Origin: G963708325 sp963708325
Lineage (GTDB): Bacteria; Actinomycetota; Thermoleophilia; Solirubrobacterales; 70-9
Assembly: GCA_963708325.1 (NCBI GenBank)
Contig: OY970203.1
Coordinates: forward strand, 992,001 to 1,056,000
DNA: 64,000 bases
Direction: 5' to 3'
Shown piece after piece: positions 15,536 through 23,821 of the stretch (position 1 is its first letter; every line of letters starts with the position of its first letter). The notes beneath the pieces were generated by a model. The model was not told the DNA's origin, did no database searches, and worked only from the letters and a program-made list of their open reading frames with translations. Both the position numbers and the translations under genes were made by a program.

Positions 15536-16225
15536 ATGGATCAGAGACAGCAGGAGCGGCTCGGAGCCGCCACCGGCATCGTCTTCGTAGTCCTCGCCGT
15601 CGCGTCGTTCGTGTTCGGCCCCACCGACAAGCCGCCGGGGTTCGATGACACGGCCCAGCAGGTGGCGAACTACGCCCAGGACAACCGCGACAAGGTTCAG
15701 GCGGTTGCGGCGCTGACGCTGCTTTCGGGACCGTTCTTCCTGTGGTTCCTGGGAAGCTTGGCGCGCGCCCTGCGGCTCGCCGAGGAGCGTGGGCCGGGAA
15801 GGCTGGCTGCCGTCTCCTTCGCCGGGGGGATCGCCGCGGGGACGATGGCGATGGTCGGCACGGCCTTCCAGCTTGCGGGGACCTATCACCCCGACCTCGA
15901 CGCAAGCTCGGTCCGCGCCCTCTGGGACGGCGCCTTCCTCACCTTCTCGTTCGCGCTCGGCGCCGGCGTCACCACCTACATCGGGGCGGCATCGGTGGTC
16001 GGGCTGCGCAGCGGGGCGCTGCCGAAGTGGCTGTCGATCGCCGGCGCCGTGATCGCCGTGTTCACGCTGGTGGTCGGCGCCGTTTCCACGTTCAAGGAGA
16101 CCGGCGCCTTCTCCGCCGCCAACGGCGAGCTCGGCCTCTGCGGCTTCCTGCTGTTCCTGATCTGGACGCTGGCGACGAGCATTGTCCTCGTCCGCAGGGC
16201 AGGGGCCGAAGGCGGAGCTGTCTAG
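15536..16225 (+). CDS. multi-pass membrane protein
   Basis: About 229 residues with six hydrophobic segments (for example ATGIVFVVLAVASFVFG, GPFFLWFLGSLARAL, LSIAGAVIAVFTLVVGAVS and CGFLLFLIWTLATSIVLV). The first loop contains the charged PPGFDDTAQQVANYAQDNRDKV, typical of uncharacterised actinobacterial membrane proteins of this size. GTG at 15533 and ATG at 15536 are both possible; I used the ATG. It is convergent with the PLC-like gene. No function can be assigned. Confidence 0.75.
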   Translation: MDQRQQERLGAATGIVFVVLAVASFVFGPTDKPPGFDDTAQQVANYAQDNRDKVQAVAALTLLSGPFFLWFLGSLARALRLAEERGPGRLAAVSFAGGIAAGTMAMVGTAFQLAGTYHPDLDASSVRALWDGAFLTFSFALGAGVTTYIGAASVVGLRSGALPKWLSIAGAVIAVFTLVVGAVSTFKETGAFSAANGELGLCGFLLFLIWTLATSIVLVRRAGAEGGAV

Positions 16226-16255
16226 GGATCTGAAGGCGAAACGCCGGGCGCGCCG

Positions 16256-17587
16256 CTAAGGCCGCCCGCGAAGGTCGGCGGGCGTCCAGCGGTTGCCCGT
16301 GCGCCGGTAGCCCAGCCAGACCTGCTCGACGCCGGCGTCCGCCATCGCCAGGCGCAGGAGCTGCGCCTCGTATCCGATGCGGGGGACGGCGAATGTCCCA
16401 CCCGCGGTGGCGCAGCTGGCGGGGCCGCCGCCCTGCGCCGTGTAGGACGCCCCCACGAACCAGTGGCCGCGGACGCGGCAGGCCGGGCGCCGCAGCATTC
16501 GGCAGCCCCGCGTGAACCAGCGACCGGACGGCGTGGCGGCGTCCACCCGCTGTACTGCGCAGCGGCGCCCGCCCGGCTGACCCTGCGCCCAGCTCCACAC
16601 CAGCGCGTCGAGGCGGCCGTCGTCGGAGGTGATGTTGTCGAGGTCGACCAGGTCGACGCCGCAGCGGGCCATCTGCGCCGCGGTATCGGGCGGGATCCCG
16701 TGATCCGGCTCCTCGGCGTGGGCGGTGAGCTGGGTGACGTCGTGCCAGTAGCGGATCATGTTCTGGTCGTACTGGGCGCGGGTGTAGTCGGTGCCGCAGG
16801 TGGGAAAGTCGCTGTACTCGTTGGTCGTCCTGCCCTGCATCCGGACCCAGTTGAAGGCGACCTTGGGCCAGCCGTCGCCGGCGCCGCAGCTGTCGGCGGC
16901 GACGATCACCTGCTTGCCGGCCTGCCGGATCGCCTTGCGGGTGAGGCCGAGCGGCAGCTCCTGGCAGCCCGTCCCCGCCGGCTTGTAGAGGATGTTGCCG
17001 AGCTTCTGCTCGACCACGCCGGCGCTGGTGTCGTAGGCCTGCTGGATCGGGTCGCCGTTGGTGTCGTCGAGGTCGTCCTCGAGGTAGAGCAGCAGCACCT
17101 GGTCGCGGCGGGCGGGCTGGCGCAGCCAGGCCCGAACCTCGTCGAGCACCGTCGCCAGCGGCTTTTCGATCGTGCAGCCGAAGTTGCCCTCGGTGCCGCC
17201 GCGGGCATGGCAGACGACCGGCGCGAAGCCGCCGCCGCTCAGGCTGGGGAACCAGTGGATGTCCAGCTCGAGCTTGCGGACGTCGAGGGCGAGCTGGTCG
17301 GTGAGGTCGATGATCTGGTTGGAGTCGGTGTCGGACAGCGTCGGCCCCATCTCGGCGCGGCTGTTGAACGAGTTGTGGGTGCCGATCCAGGGCAGGTTGC
17401 GAAACGGCATGTCGCTGGACAGCCGGTACTGGAGCCCCAGCGCCCGGTGGGTCCACGACGACTGGTAGGCGGCGACGTTGGGCGAGTTCGCCGCCGCGGC
17501 GGACGGCCACGCCAAGGCCGCCACCGCCGCAGCCGCGAGCATCGCGCGCGCGAGTCTCTGCCCCATCCGCCCCAACAGGCGGCCCAT
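16256..17587 (-). CDS. secreted PLC-like phosphodiesterase
   Basis: A 443-residue secreted protein. After a signal peptide (ARAMLAAAAVAALAWPSAAAA) comes a TIM-barrel of the PI-PLC X-domain-like superfamily: WIGTHNSFNS carries the first catalytic His and VRKLELDIHWFP the metal/acid residues. CHARGG provides a second His, and VDLVDLDNI is a late barrel strand. The C-terminal 100 residues are Cys-rich and look like a binding domain. It probably cleaves a phosphodiester in lipids or surface polymers. ATG at 17587 was chosen because it places the signal peptide at the N-terminus; a longer frame exists upstream. Confidence 0.82.
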   Translation of the reverse strand: MGRLLGRMGQRLARAMLAAAAVAALAWPSAAAANSPNVAAYQSSWTHRALGLQYRLSSDMPFRNLPWIGTHNSFNSRAEMGPTLSDTDSNQIIDLTDQLALDVRKLELDIHWFPSLSGGGFAPVVCHARGGTEGNFGCTIEKPLATVLDEVRAWLRQPARRDQVLLLYLEDDLDDTNGDPIQQAYDTSAGVVEQKLGNILYKPAGTGCQELPLGLTRKAIRQAGKQVIVAADSCGAGDGWPKVAFNWVRMQGRTTNEYSDFPTCGTDYTRAQYDQNMIRYWHDVTQLTAHAEEPDHGIPPDTAAQMARCGVDLVDLDNITSDDGRLDALVWSWAQGQPGGRRCAVQRVDAATPSGRWFTRGCRMLRRPACRVRGHWFVGASYTAQGGGPASCATAGGTFAVPRIGYEAQLLRLAMADAGVEQVWLGYRRTGNRWTPADLRGRP

Positions 17588-17723
17588 GGTAGGAACCCGG
17601 CCGCGCGCATGCGCCGGTAATAAGGTGGGGGCGTGGATCAGCGCCTCCACTTCACTGGGAGGTCGTCCACAACCGCGCCTGGGCGACGAGGGCTCGGTCA
17701 AGCGCGCGCCCTGACCGGGCCGG

Positions 17724-19823
17724 TCACGGGCAGGGATGCCAGCCGGGAAAGGCCCGATGGACGCTCGGCGTGCCGCCGAACTGGGGGCCGCTGTCGGCGG
17801 TCGGGCTGCGCCGGCGACTCAGGTAGGTGATCCGGAAGACGGGGTGGATCTCGAAGTGGCCGACCGGGCCGTGGAACCCGTCGCAGACGTACACGCCCGT
17901 TACCCGCAGCCGTTCGCCCGTGTTCGGCGCCTGCCTGCCCCGCCGGCGCGCGGGACGCAGGTGCCCGCGGTCGCGCGGCACCAGCTCGAAGTGCGAGAAG
18001 CCCCTCCCCCGGCTGGTGTTGAAGCCGACCAGATAGTCGCCGTCGCGGCTGGAGGGCCCGTGGCGGCTGGTCACCGAGCCGGTCACCGTGTAGCAGGGGA
18101 AGATCACCCGCAGCCGCGGCCGCGGCTTCCAGACGCCGTCCATCAGCTGGGGCTGTGGCGGGCAGGCGCCGGTCGTGAACGTCTTGCGCGGTCCGATCAG
18201 CTTCGTCGTGCCCGGCTGGTACCACGACGCCGTGTAGGTGCCGCTGCCCATGAAGCGGAAGCTTCGGCCCCACTGCACCATGCTCTCGAACAGGTCCGGG
18301 CGCACGCGGTGGAGGCGAAAGCCGTGACAGAGCACCAACCGTCGCTCGATCCGCCGCGGCCCGCGAACGCAGAGCGTGTAGTCGCCGCCGCGCGGCCCGA
18401 ACACGCGCAGCGCGAAGTCGCGCCCGTCCGTGCGCAGTGCCCGCGTCTGGTAGGGCGGCAGGCAGCCGGCGAGCGGCGGCTGGAGCTCGTCGGCGCCGAT
18501 GTCGCGGCGCACCTCGCAGTCGCGGTCGCCGTCGAGGGCACGCGGGTCGCCGTCGAAGTCCTCGGCCCCGACGGCGGGCGACGTCGGGTTGCCGGCGTCC
18601 ACCATCGCTGACCCGGCGGCCAGGTGGAAGTCGTTCGCCGCCGGGCCGGCGAAATCGGGGTTGGCGACCGTGTCGAAGGTATTGCACTCGCCTTGCCCGC
18701 CGACGGGGCCCCGCGAGTAGGCGATCTCGCAATGGCCGCCGGTCGTCGTGCGCTCGATCCCGCCGGCTCCGACGATGCTCGAGTCGAGCTGCAGATCGGC
18801 CTCCTGCACGGAGACGTCGGGGTCCGCCGCCCCTCCCCACAGGGTCACGTTGCGGGCACGGACGTCGCCCTCGCCGGTAGCGGTCGGCGGGTTGTCGCGC
18901 AGCACCAGGCCCGCGTGCGGGCTGCGCGCGATCAGGTCGCTGAACAGGTAGACGCCGCCGGTGGCGTCGTCCACGAGGATCCCAGGATCGTGGCCGATGA
19001 TCCGCGCCCCCTCGATGTCGGCGCCGGTGTCCTGGACCGTGGCCAGGTCCTCGGACACCCAGATCCCGATCGCCTGGCCCGCACCGGGGTCGCGAATCAC
19101 GTTCGAGAACAGGTCCGGCACGGCGTCGTTGACGGCCAGGATCCCGATGCCCGGAAACGAGCCCAGCGCATGCGAGCCCGTGATCGTGTTTCCGCTGACC
19201 AGGGGCCGCGACGCCTGCACGAGGATCGCGTCGCCGAGTCCGCTGAACGAGTTCCCTGCGATCGTCGCGTGGGCGCCGACGCCGCTCACCTGAAGGCCGA
19301 CCTGGTAGTCGGTGGCGTCGGGGTCGGCGAACCGGTTCCCCTCCACGGTCGAACCCCCCGCTCCCCGCAGCATCTGAACGTACGGACCCGTTGTCACGGG
19401 CGTGTCGAACCTGTTGCCGCTGAGCGTGGTCGGCCCCTGGAGCTTCGCGGTGATCCCCGTCGAGCGCAACGTGAAGCCCATCACGGTGGCGGCGCCGCCG
19501 GGAACCTGCAAGGCCGGGGCGAGGCCGCCGTGGATGATCGCCGCGCCCGGCCCGGTGTGGCGAAGCGCCTTGCCGCCGCTGACGCTGACCGCCTCCGGAT
19601 ACACCCCGGCTGAGACGTTCACCTTCTCCCCGCCCGCCGCCTGGTCGAGGGCGTGCTGGATCGTGCGGCAGGGCTGCGCCTGCGCCGTGCAGTCGTTGGG
19701 CGTGCCGCCGGTGGCGTCGTCGCCGGAGTCGTCGACGTAGCGGGCGGCGGACGCGGCTGCCGGCGCCGCCAGGGCAGCCGCAACGACGACGACAACCCCG
19801 ATCGGAATGCGGCCCAGCCTCAT
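17724..19823 (-). CDS. secreted right-handed beta-helix protein, paralogue 1
   Basis: A 699-residue secreted protein. It has a signal peptide (1-27) and a parallel beta-helix domain (about 28-410) with repeating turns such as GNRFADP, GNSFSGLGDAI and ISGNTITG-type motifs, plus C-AQAQPC-R near the cap. It then has GCLPPYQTRAL and a Cys-bearing C-terminal half ending VTGVYVCDGFHGPVGHFEIHPVFRI. The first part resembles pectate-lyase-like/choice-of-anchor proteins; the second half has no assigned function. The gene at 26869-28977 is a full-length paralogue. The start ATG directly follows a copy of a dispersed repeat (19824-19893) that supplies its AAGGA ribosome-binding site. Confidence 0.8.
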   Translation of the reverse strand: MRLGRIPIGVVVVVAAALAAPAAASAARYVDDSGDDATGGTPNDCTAQAQPCRTIQHALDQAAGGEKVNVSAGVYPEAVSVSGGKALRHTGPGAAIIHGGLAPALQVPGGAATVMGFTLRSTGITAKLQGPTTLSGNRFDTPVTTGPYVQMLRGAGGSTVEGNRFADPDATDYQVGLQVSGVGAHATIAGNSFSGLGDAILVQASRPLVSGNTITGSHALGSFPGIGILAVNDAVPDLFSNVIRDPGAGQAIGIWVSEDLATVQDTGADIEGARIIGHDPGILVDDATGGVYLFSDLIARSPHAGLVLRDNPPTATGEGDVRARNVTLWGGAADPDVSVQEADLQLDSSIVGAGGIERTTTGGHCEIAYSRGPVGGQGECNTFDTVANPDFAGPAANDFHLAAGSAMVDAGNPTSPAVGAEDFDGDPRALDGDRDCEVRRDIGADELQPPLAGCLPPYQTRALRTDGRDFALRVFGPRGGDYTLCVRGPRRIERRLVLCHGFRLHRVRPDLFESMVQWGRSFRFMGSGTYTASWYQPGTTKLIGPRKTFTTGACPPQPQLMDGVWKPRPRLRVIFPCYTVTGSVTSRHGPSSRDGDYLVGFNTSRGRGFSHFELVPRDRGHLRPARRRGRQAPNTGERLRVTGVYVCDGFHGPVGHFEIHPVFRITYLSRRRSPTADSGPQFGGTPSVHRAFPGWHPCP

Positions 19824-19893
19824 CTGCGTCCTTGCCTAGCGGCGCCTGGACCGCGCCATTCCGCGGCCAACGTTTCCGGACTGACCACTGGTG
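19824..19893 (+). repeat. half copy of the MITE-like dispersed repeat
   Basis: This 70-bp stretch matches the reverse complement of 53042-53112 at about 62 of 70 positions. On the minus strand it ends at the ATG of the beta-helix gene and contributes the AAGGA ribosome-binding site five bases before it. The outer end reads CCACTGG where the other copy has CCACTAG. Confidence 0.75.
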
Positions 19894-19938
19894 CCTCCCG
19901 TCGGCAACCCTATCCCCTGCCCGGCTGCGCTCAAACTC

Positions 19939-21120
19939 CTACACGTACTCCTCCGCCGGCACCGGGACCGCGGGCTCCGCGGTGGCCGCGCGGTCGGCGG
20001 CGCGCTCCTCGGTGACGTCGGGCGCGAACCAGCGCTGCGCGATCGCCGTCGGGACGATCGCGGAGATAACGACCACGGTGACGAGCAGCGAGAACTGGGT
20101 GCGGTCGATGATGCCGGCGTTGAGCCCGTAGAGCGATGAGATCGTGCCGAAGGTGAGCCCCGTGCTCATCAGAAGCGTCGTGAACTCGGCGTGGCGGGGG
20201 ACGAAGCGCCGCGCCAGGGGAAGCACGCCGGCGAGCTTGGGCACCAGCTTCGTGCCGAGCAGCAGCGCCAGCAGGCCGAGGTTCGCGACTACGGCCCCCA
20301 GCGAGACGTTCATGCCGCCACGCAGGAAGAAGAATGGGGTGAGGAAGGCGAAGGCCACCACGCGCAGGCGCTCCTGCTCGGTGCGATGCTGCTGGTAGTG
20401 GCGCGCCATCACTAGACCGAGCACGAACGCGGGGAGCACGGCGTGGCCCTTGGCCAGGTCGGCGAGCACCATCAGGCCAAGCAGGCAAACGAAAACCAGC
20501 TTGATCTCGGGCTCGATCACGCGGTCGCCGTAGCGGCGGAAGAACCACGGCGCGAGCTTGGGCAGCAGCGCTATCAGGGCGACCGAGACGAGCAGGAACA
20601 GCGGAAACCAGGCATTCGGTTTGATGAAGATCGCCGACAGGGCAAGCGCCGTGCAGAGGTCGGTGACGAAGCAGGCCGCCATGATCAGCTTGCCGATGCG
20701 GGTGGCGTTGAGTCCCGTCTCGACGAGCACCGCGTAGACGACCGCCAGCGAGGTGGTCGACAGCGCCGTGCCGGCGATCAGCGAGGCCTTCACGGTCCAG
20801 CCGAGGCCGGCGTAGGTGACCAGGGAGGCGACGGCGAACGGCAGGACGAACGAGACGACGCCGATCCCCACCGACGCCCCGAAGCGCTCGCGGAAGTCGC
20901 TCGGGTCCACCTCCGCGCCGGCGAGGAAGGTGAGCACGATCGAGGCGAACGACGCGATGAAGACCAGCCAGCCGGCGTCGGGGTCGAGGTTGAAGGCGTT
21001 GCCGAACGCCACTCCCAGGCCCAGCTCGATCAGCGCGACGGACAGCCCCAGCTCGACCGAGAGCATGCTGGCTAGGACGACTGCGGCAGCGAGGACGGCG
21101 GCGAGTTGGGTCGCATCCAT
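19939..21120 (-). CDS. cation:proton antiporter (CPA2 / KefB-NhaS type)
   Basis: A 393-residue membrane protein with about 12 helices of the Na+/H+ (K+/H+) exchanger fold. It carries FLAGAEVDPSDF (third helix and following Asp), GTALSTTSLAVVYAVLVETG (discontinuous helix 4), and CFVTDLCTALALS, where the Asp corresponds to the ion-binding position of CPA2 exchangers. FFFLRGGMNVSL and STGLTFGTISSLYGL complete the second inverted half. There is no RCK/TrkA-N domain. The ATG at 21120 has GGAGG eight bases upstream; an ATG 14 codons earlier is less well placed. Likely role: pH or cation homeostasis. Confidence 0.87.
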   Translation of the reverse strand: MDATQLAAVLAAAVVLASMLSVELGLSVALIELGLGVAFGNAFNLDPDAGWLVFIASFASIVLTFLAGAEVDPSDFRERFGASVGIGVVSFVLPFAVASLVTYAGLGWTVKASLIAGTALSTTSLAVVYAVLVETGLNATRIGKLIMAACFVTDLCTALALSAIFIKPNAWFPLFLLVSVALIALLPKLAPWFFRRYGDRVIEPEIKLVFVCLLGLMVLADLAKGHAVLPAFVLGLVMARHYQQHRTEQERLRVVAFAFLTPFFFLRGGMNVSLGAVVANLGLLALLLGTKLVPKLAGVLPLARRFVPRHAEFTTLLMSTGLTFGTISSLYGLNAGIIDRTQFSLLVTVVVISAIVPTAIAQRWFAPDVTEERAADRAATAEPAVPVPAEEYV

Positions 21121-21240
21121 GTCGGTGGCCTCCGATTGCGTCGGTTGACGGGTAGAGGCCATCAGCGGCCGAAACCGCGGTTATGGAGCGAGCCTCATCG
21201 CTCGACGGGCAGGATATCTAGGATTCACGGTTACCTGCGC

Positions 21241-21561
21241 ATGGAAGCCATGGCCGCAACATTGCCCCGGGGGCGGCGTCTGGCGGCGCTCGTCGCCGTG
21301 GTCCTCGCGATCGCAGCCGCCGTCGGCGGCTACGCGCTGGGCCATTCCTCCGGCGCCGACCTCAAGACAGCGGGCGTGCAGGGCACGCGCGCCGGCAAGA
21401 TCGAGGGCGGCGACCGCGGCTCGCAGGCCGGCTACACCAAGGGCTTCGAGCAGGGCTTTCGCCAGGCCCGCCCGCGCGGCTACCGCGACGCCTTCTACAA
21501 GACGCTCTCCAAGGCCGGGGTGAAGCCGGCCCAGCTGGTCAAATCGGGGGTGGCGCCGTGA
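21241..21561 (+). CDS. small membrane-anchored protein with Gly/Tyr repeats
   Basis: A 106-residue protein. One membrane helix (RRLAALVAVVLAIAAAVGGYALG, about 14-37) is followed by a polar Gly-rich stalk with a regular aromatic-x-x-G pattern (GSQAGYTKGFEQGFRQ, then PRGYRDAFYKTL). The same layout, helix plus GY/GF repeats, forms the N-terminus of the metallophosphoesterase encoded next, so the two are related by partial duplication and may interact through the stalk. It overlaps that gene by four bases (GTGA). Two ATGs, 21241 and 21250, are possible. Confidence 0.7.
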   Translation: MEAMAATLPRGRRLAALVAVVLAIAAAVGGYALGHSSGADLKTAGVQGTRAGKIEGGDRGSQAGYTKGFEQGFRQARPRGYRDAFYKTLSKAGVKPAQLVKSGVAP

Positions 21562-22685
21562 GGCTCGGCCTGCCACGCCGCTCGGCGACGCGCGACACCC
21601 GCGCCGGCCGCGCCCGCGCGCGCCGGCTCACCCGCTTCGGCATCGTCCTCGGGGTCGCTCTGGCGATCGCCGCCGTCGGGGCCGGCGCCTACGCGATGGG
21701 CAAGACGCGGGCGAAGTCGGGGTCCGACGCCGGGGAGGCGCGCGAGAGCGCCTACCGGCTCGCCTTCGACCTCGCCCAGCGGACCGGCTACATCCAGAAC
21801 CGCAGCGAGGGCTTCCGCGACGGCCAGAAGCAGGGCTACGAGGCGGGGCGCAATGCCGGCGAGCGCGGCGCCAAGCTGGCGATCAGCCAGTTCCGCGCCC
21901 TGCCGAAGCCGAGCAAGACGCCGCAGCTTCAGTCGCCGCCGCAGACCGTGTGGGCGGTCGGCGACGGCGCCGACGGCGGCTCGGCGGCCAGCGCCGTGGC
22001 ACGGATGGTCTCCGGCGGGACGATGGACCACTTCATCTACCTCGGCGACGTCTACCAGGAGGGAACGCCGTCGGAGTTCGTCCACAACTACGACCCCTCC
22101 TTCGGCGCCTTCGCTTCGATCACCGAGCCCACCCCCGGCAACCACGACTCGCCCAACATCAGGTCGGGCTACGACTACTACTGGCAGAAGGTCAAGGGCA
22201 AACCGCAGCCCCACTACTACGACTGGACGGCAGGGGGCTGGCAGTTCTTCTCGCTCGACTCCGAGGAGTCCTCCGGCCCCCAGGTCTCGTTCGTGAAGAA
22301 GACGATCGCCTCCACGCCGCAGTACGGCACCTGCCGGATCGGCTACTGGCACCGGCCGCTGATGAGCGCCGGCGCCGTGCACGGCGACAACCCGGACGTG
22401 GCGCCGCTGTGGAACTCGCTCGCCGGCGACGCCTCGATCGTGCTCAACGGACACGAGCACGACATGCAGCGGTTCGCGCCACGCGACGGGATCACCGAGT
22501 TCGTCGCCGGTGCCGGCGGCCACGAGCGCTACCCGGTGGGCTCCCACTCCGGCCTCGCCTTCGGCAACGACTCCGACTACGGCGCCCTGCGCCTGATCCT
22601 CCAGCCCGGTGTCGCCCGCTACGCCTTCATGTCGTCGTCGGGAAAGGTGCTGGACTCCGGCAGCGTGCACTGCAAGCGCGGCTAG
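21558..22685 (+). CDS. membrane-anchored metallophosphoesterase
   Basis: A 375-residue protein. An N-terminal membrane helix (about 27-47) and a Gly/Tyr stalk (GYIQNRSEGFRDGQKQGYEAG) are followed by a calcineurin-type phosphoesterase domain. The metal motifs are AVGDGAD, YLGDVYQEG, PGNHDS, GYWHRPL and NGHEHDM, so both metal sites look complete. It resembles purple-acid-phosphatase-like secreted enzymes and probably acts outside the membrane on phosphate esters. GTG start overlaps the preceding stop. Its TAG stop (22683-22685) lies inside the 6-bp target GCTAGA of IS-B, which inserted without changing the protein. Confidence 0.87.
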   Translation: MRLGLPRRSATRDTRAGRARARRLTRFGIVLGVALAIAAVGAGAYAMGKTRAKSGSDAGEARESAYRLAFDLAQRTGYIQNRSEGFRDGQKQGYEAGRNAGERGAKLAISQFRALPKPSKTPQLQSPPQTVWAVGDGADGGSAASAVARMVSGGTMDHFIYLGDVYQEGTPSEFVHNYDPSFGAFASITEPTPGNHDSPNIRSGYDYYWQKVKGKPQPHYYDWTAGGWQFFSLDSEESSGPQVSFVKKTIASTPQYGTCRIGYWHRPLMSAGAVHGDNPDVAPLWNSLAGDASIVLNGHEHDMQRFAPRDGITEFVAGAGGHERYPVGSHSGLAFGNDSDYGALRLILQPGVARYAFMSSSGKVLDSGSVHCKRG

Positions 22686-22686
22686 A
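22681..22686. repeat. left target-site duplication of IS-B (GCTAGA)
   Basis: GCTAGA here is repeated exactly at 23747-23752, flanking IS-B. The repeat is exactly six bases, since neighbouring bases differ. It fits NCTAGN and contains the metallophosphoesterase stop codon. Confidence 0.92.
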
Positions 22687-23746
22687 TGAACCGCCCACAC
22701 ACGTTGTGAACGGCTGAAAAGCCATCCGGGCCCACCCAGAGGCTTGTGGTGCCTAAGCCACGACCTCAGGAGGACCCGGATGAAGGTTCACGCTAACGCT
22801 GCTCTCGGACCGGCAGGAAGGCTCGCGCTGGTCAAAGCGATCGAGTCGGGGATGACGCAGAAGGCGGCGGCCGCCGCCTTCTGCGTGGCGCCGGCCACCG
22901 CGCACCGCTGGTGGCACCGCTGGCTGGGGGCCAGCGAGGCCGAGCGTCGCAATGACAGCTGGATCGCGGATCGCTCCTCGCGCCCCCATCGCCAGCCCCG
23001 CCGCCTCTCGGCCGCCCAGGAGGAGCCGATCCTGCGCGCTCGCCGCGAGACCGGCCTGGGCCCTGGACGGCTCGCCGGGATCTGCAGACGGGCGCGCTCG
23101 ACGATCTGGAAGGTGCTCGCCCGACACGGCCTGTCGCGCCGGCGTCGGGGACAAAGGCAAAGCTCTAAGCGCTATGAGTGGTCTCGGCCGGGGGCGCTGC
23201 TTCACGTCGACATGGCCCAGCTGGCGCGGTTTGGCCGCCCCGGCCACGCCGTGACACAGGATCGCCACAGCAGCGGCGCCGAGAAGCGCGTCGGCTGGGG
23301 CTATGTCTATCTGCACGTCGTGATCGACGACCGCAGCCGCTACGTCTACCTAGAGCAGCACCAGGCAAAGGACGGCGTCACCGCGGCGGCGGTTCTCGAG
23401 CGGGCGATCGCCCACTTCGGCGAGCTAGGCATGGACTCACCGGAGGCGGTGATGTCAGACAACGCCTTTGCCTACTGCAACTCTCGGGCGTTTCGGGCCG
23501 TGCTCGAGCGCCACCGCGCCCGCCACATCCGCACCCCGGCCTACACGCCGCGCTGGAACGGCAAGGTGGAGCGCTTCATCAGAACGCTCAAGGAGGAGTG
23601 GGCCTACGCGCATGCCTGGCCCAGCTCTCAGCAGCGCTCACGCGCTCTGGGATCCTTCCTTCGCTACTACAACCGGCGAAGGCCTCACAGCTCTTTGGGG
23701 GACCGGCCGCCGATCGGCCGCGTTCTCAACGTCCGTGGGCAGCACA
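22687..23746 (+). mobile_element. IS-B, complete IS481-type insertion sequence
   Basis: This is a complete 1060-bp element. The inverted repeats TGAACCGCCCACACACGTTG (left) and TGTGCTGCCCACGGACGTTG (right, read inward) match at 15 of 20 positions. It is flanked by exact 6-bp duplications GCTAGA (22681-22686 and 23747-23752). It shares the ACGTTG inner repeat motif and general layout with IS-A, but the transposases are clearly different. Confidence 0.93.
22723..22782 (+). promoter_or_regulatory. foldback leader that can mask the IS-B transposase start codon
   Basis: CATCCGGG at 22723-22730 is perfectly complementary to CCCGGATG at 22775-22782, which contains the ATG. Between them GAGG/CCTC and GTGG/CCAC pairs can extend the structure. 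A transcript entering from outside would hide the start, the fold-back inhibition known from other IS elements. Confidence 0.55.
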
Positions 23747-23751
23747 GCTAG
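22780..23751 (+). CDS. IS481-family transposase (IS-B)
   Basis: A 323-residue transposase with N-terminal helix-turn-helix (TQKAAAAAFCVAPATAHRWWHRW) and DDE core: Asp in LLHVDMAQLARF, Asp in AVMSDNAFAYC, Glu in WNGKVERFIRTLKEEW. The tail YNRRRPHSSLGDRPP is the usual integrase-core ending. The ATG is preceded by CAGGAGGA at good spacing. The stop codon TAG at 23749-23751 is not part of the element: the element ends at 23746 and the TAG comes from the duplicated target. Any NCTAGN target would supply an in-frame stop at the same place. Confidence 0.93.
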   Translation: MKVHANAALGPAGRLALVKAIESGMTQKAAAAAFCVAPATAHRWWHRWLGASEAERRNDSWIADRSSRPHRQPRRLSAAQEEPILRARRETGLGPGRLAGICRRARSTIWKVLARHGLSRRRRGQRQSSKRYEWSRPGALLHVDMAQLARFGRPGHAVTQDRHSSGAEKRVGWGYVYLHVVIDDRSRYVYLEQHQAKDGVTAAAVLERAIAHFGELGMDSPEAVMSDNAFAYCNSRAFRAVLERHRARHIRTPAYTPRWNGKVERFIRTLKEEWAYAHAWPSSQQRSRALGSFLRYYNRRRPHSSLGDRPPIGRVLNVRGQHS

Positions 23752-23752
23752 A
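23747..23752. repeat. right target-site duplication of IS-B (GCTAGA)
   Basis: Second copy of the 6-bp duplication. It contains the TAG used by the transposase reading frame. Confidence 0.92.
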
Positions 23753-23821
23753 GCCCCGGCCGGGGGGCCCGGGCCGGCGTCCGCGGCGAATCCGGCCTCA
23801 CCTGTCTCTAGTGTCGCCGCG

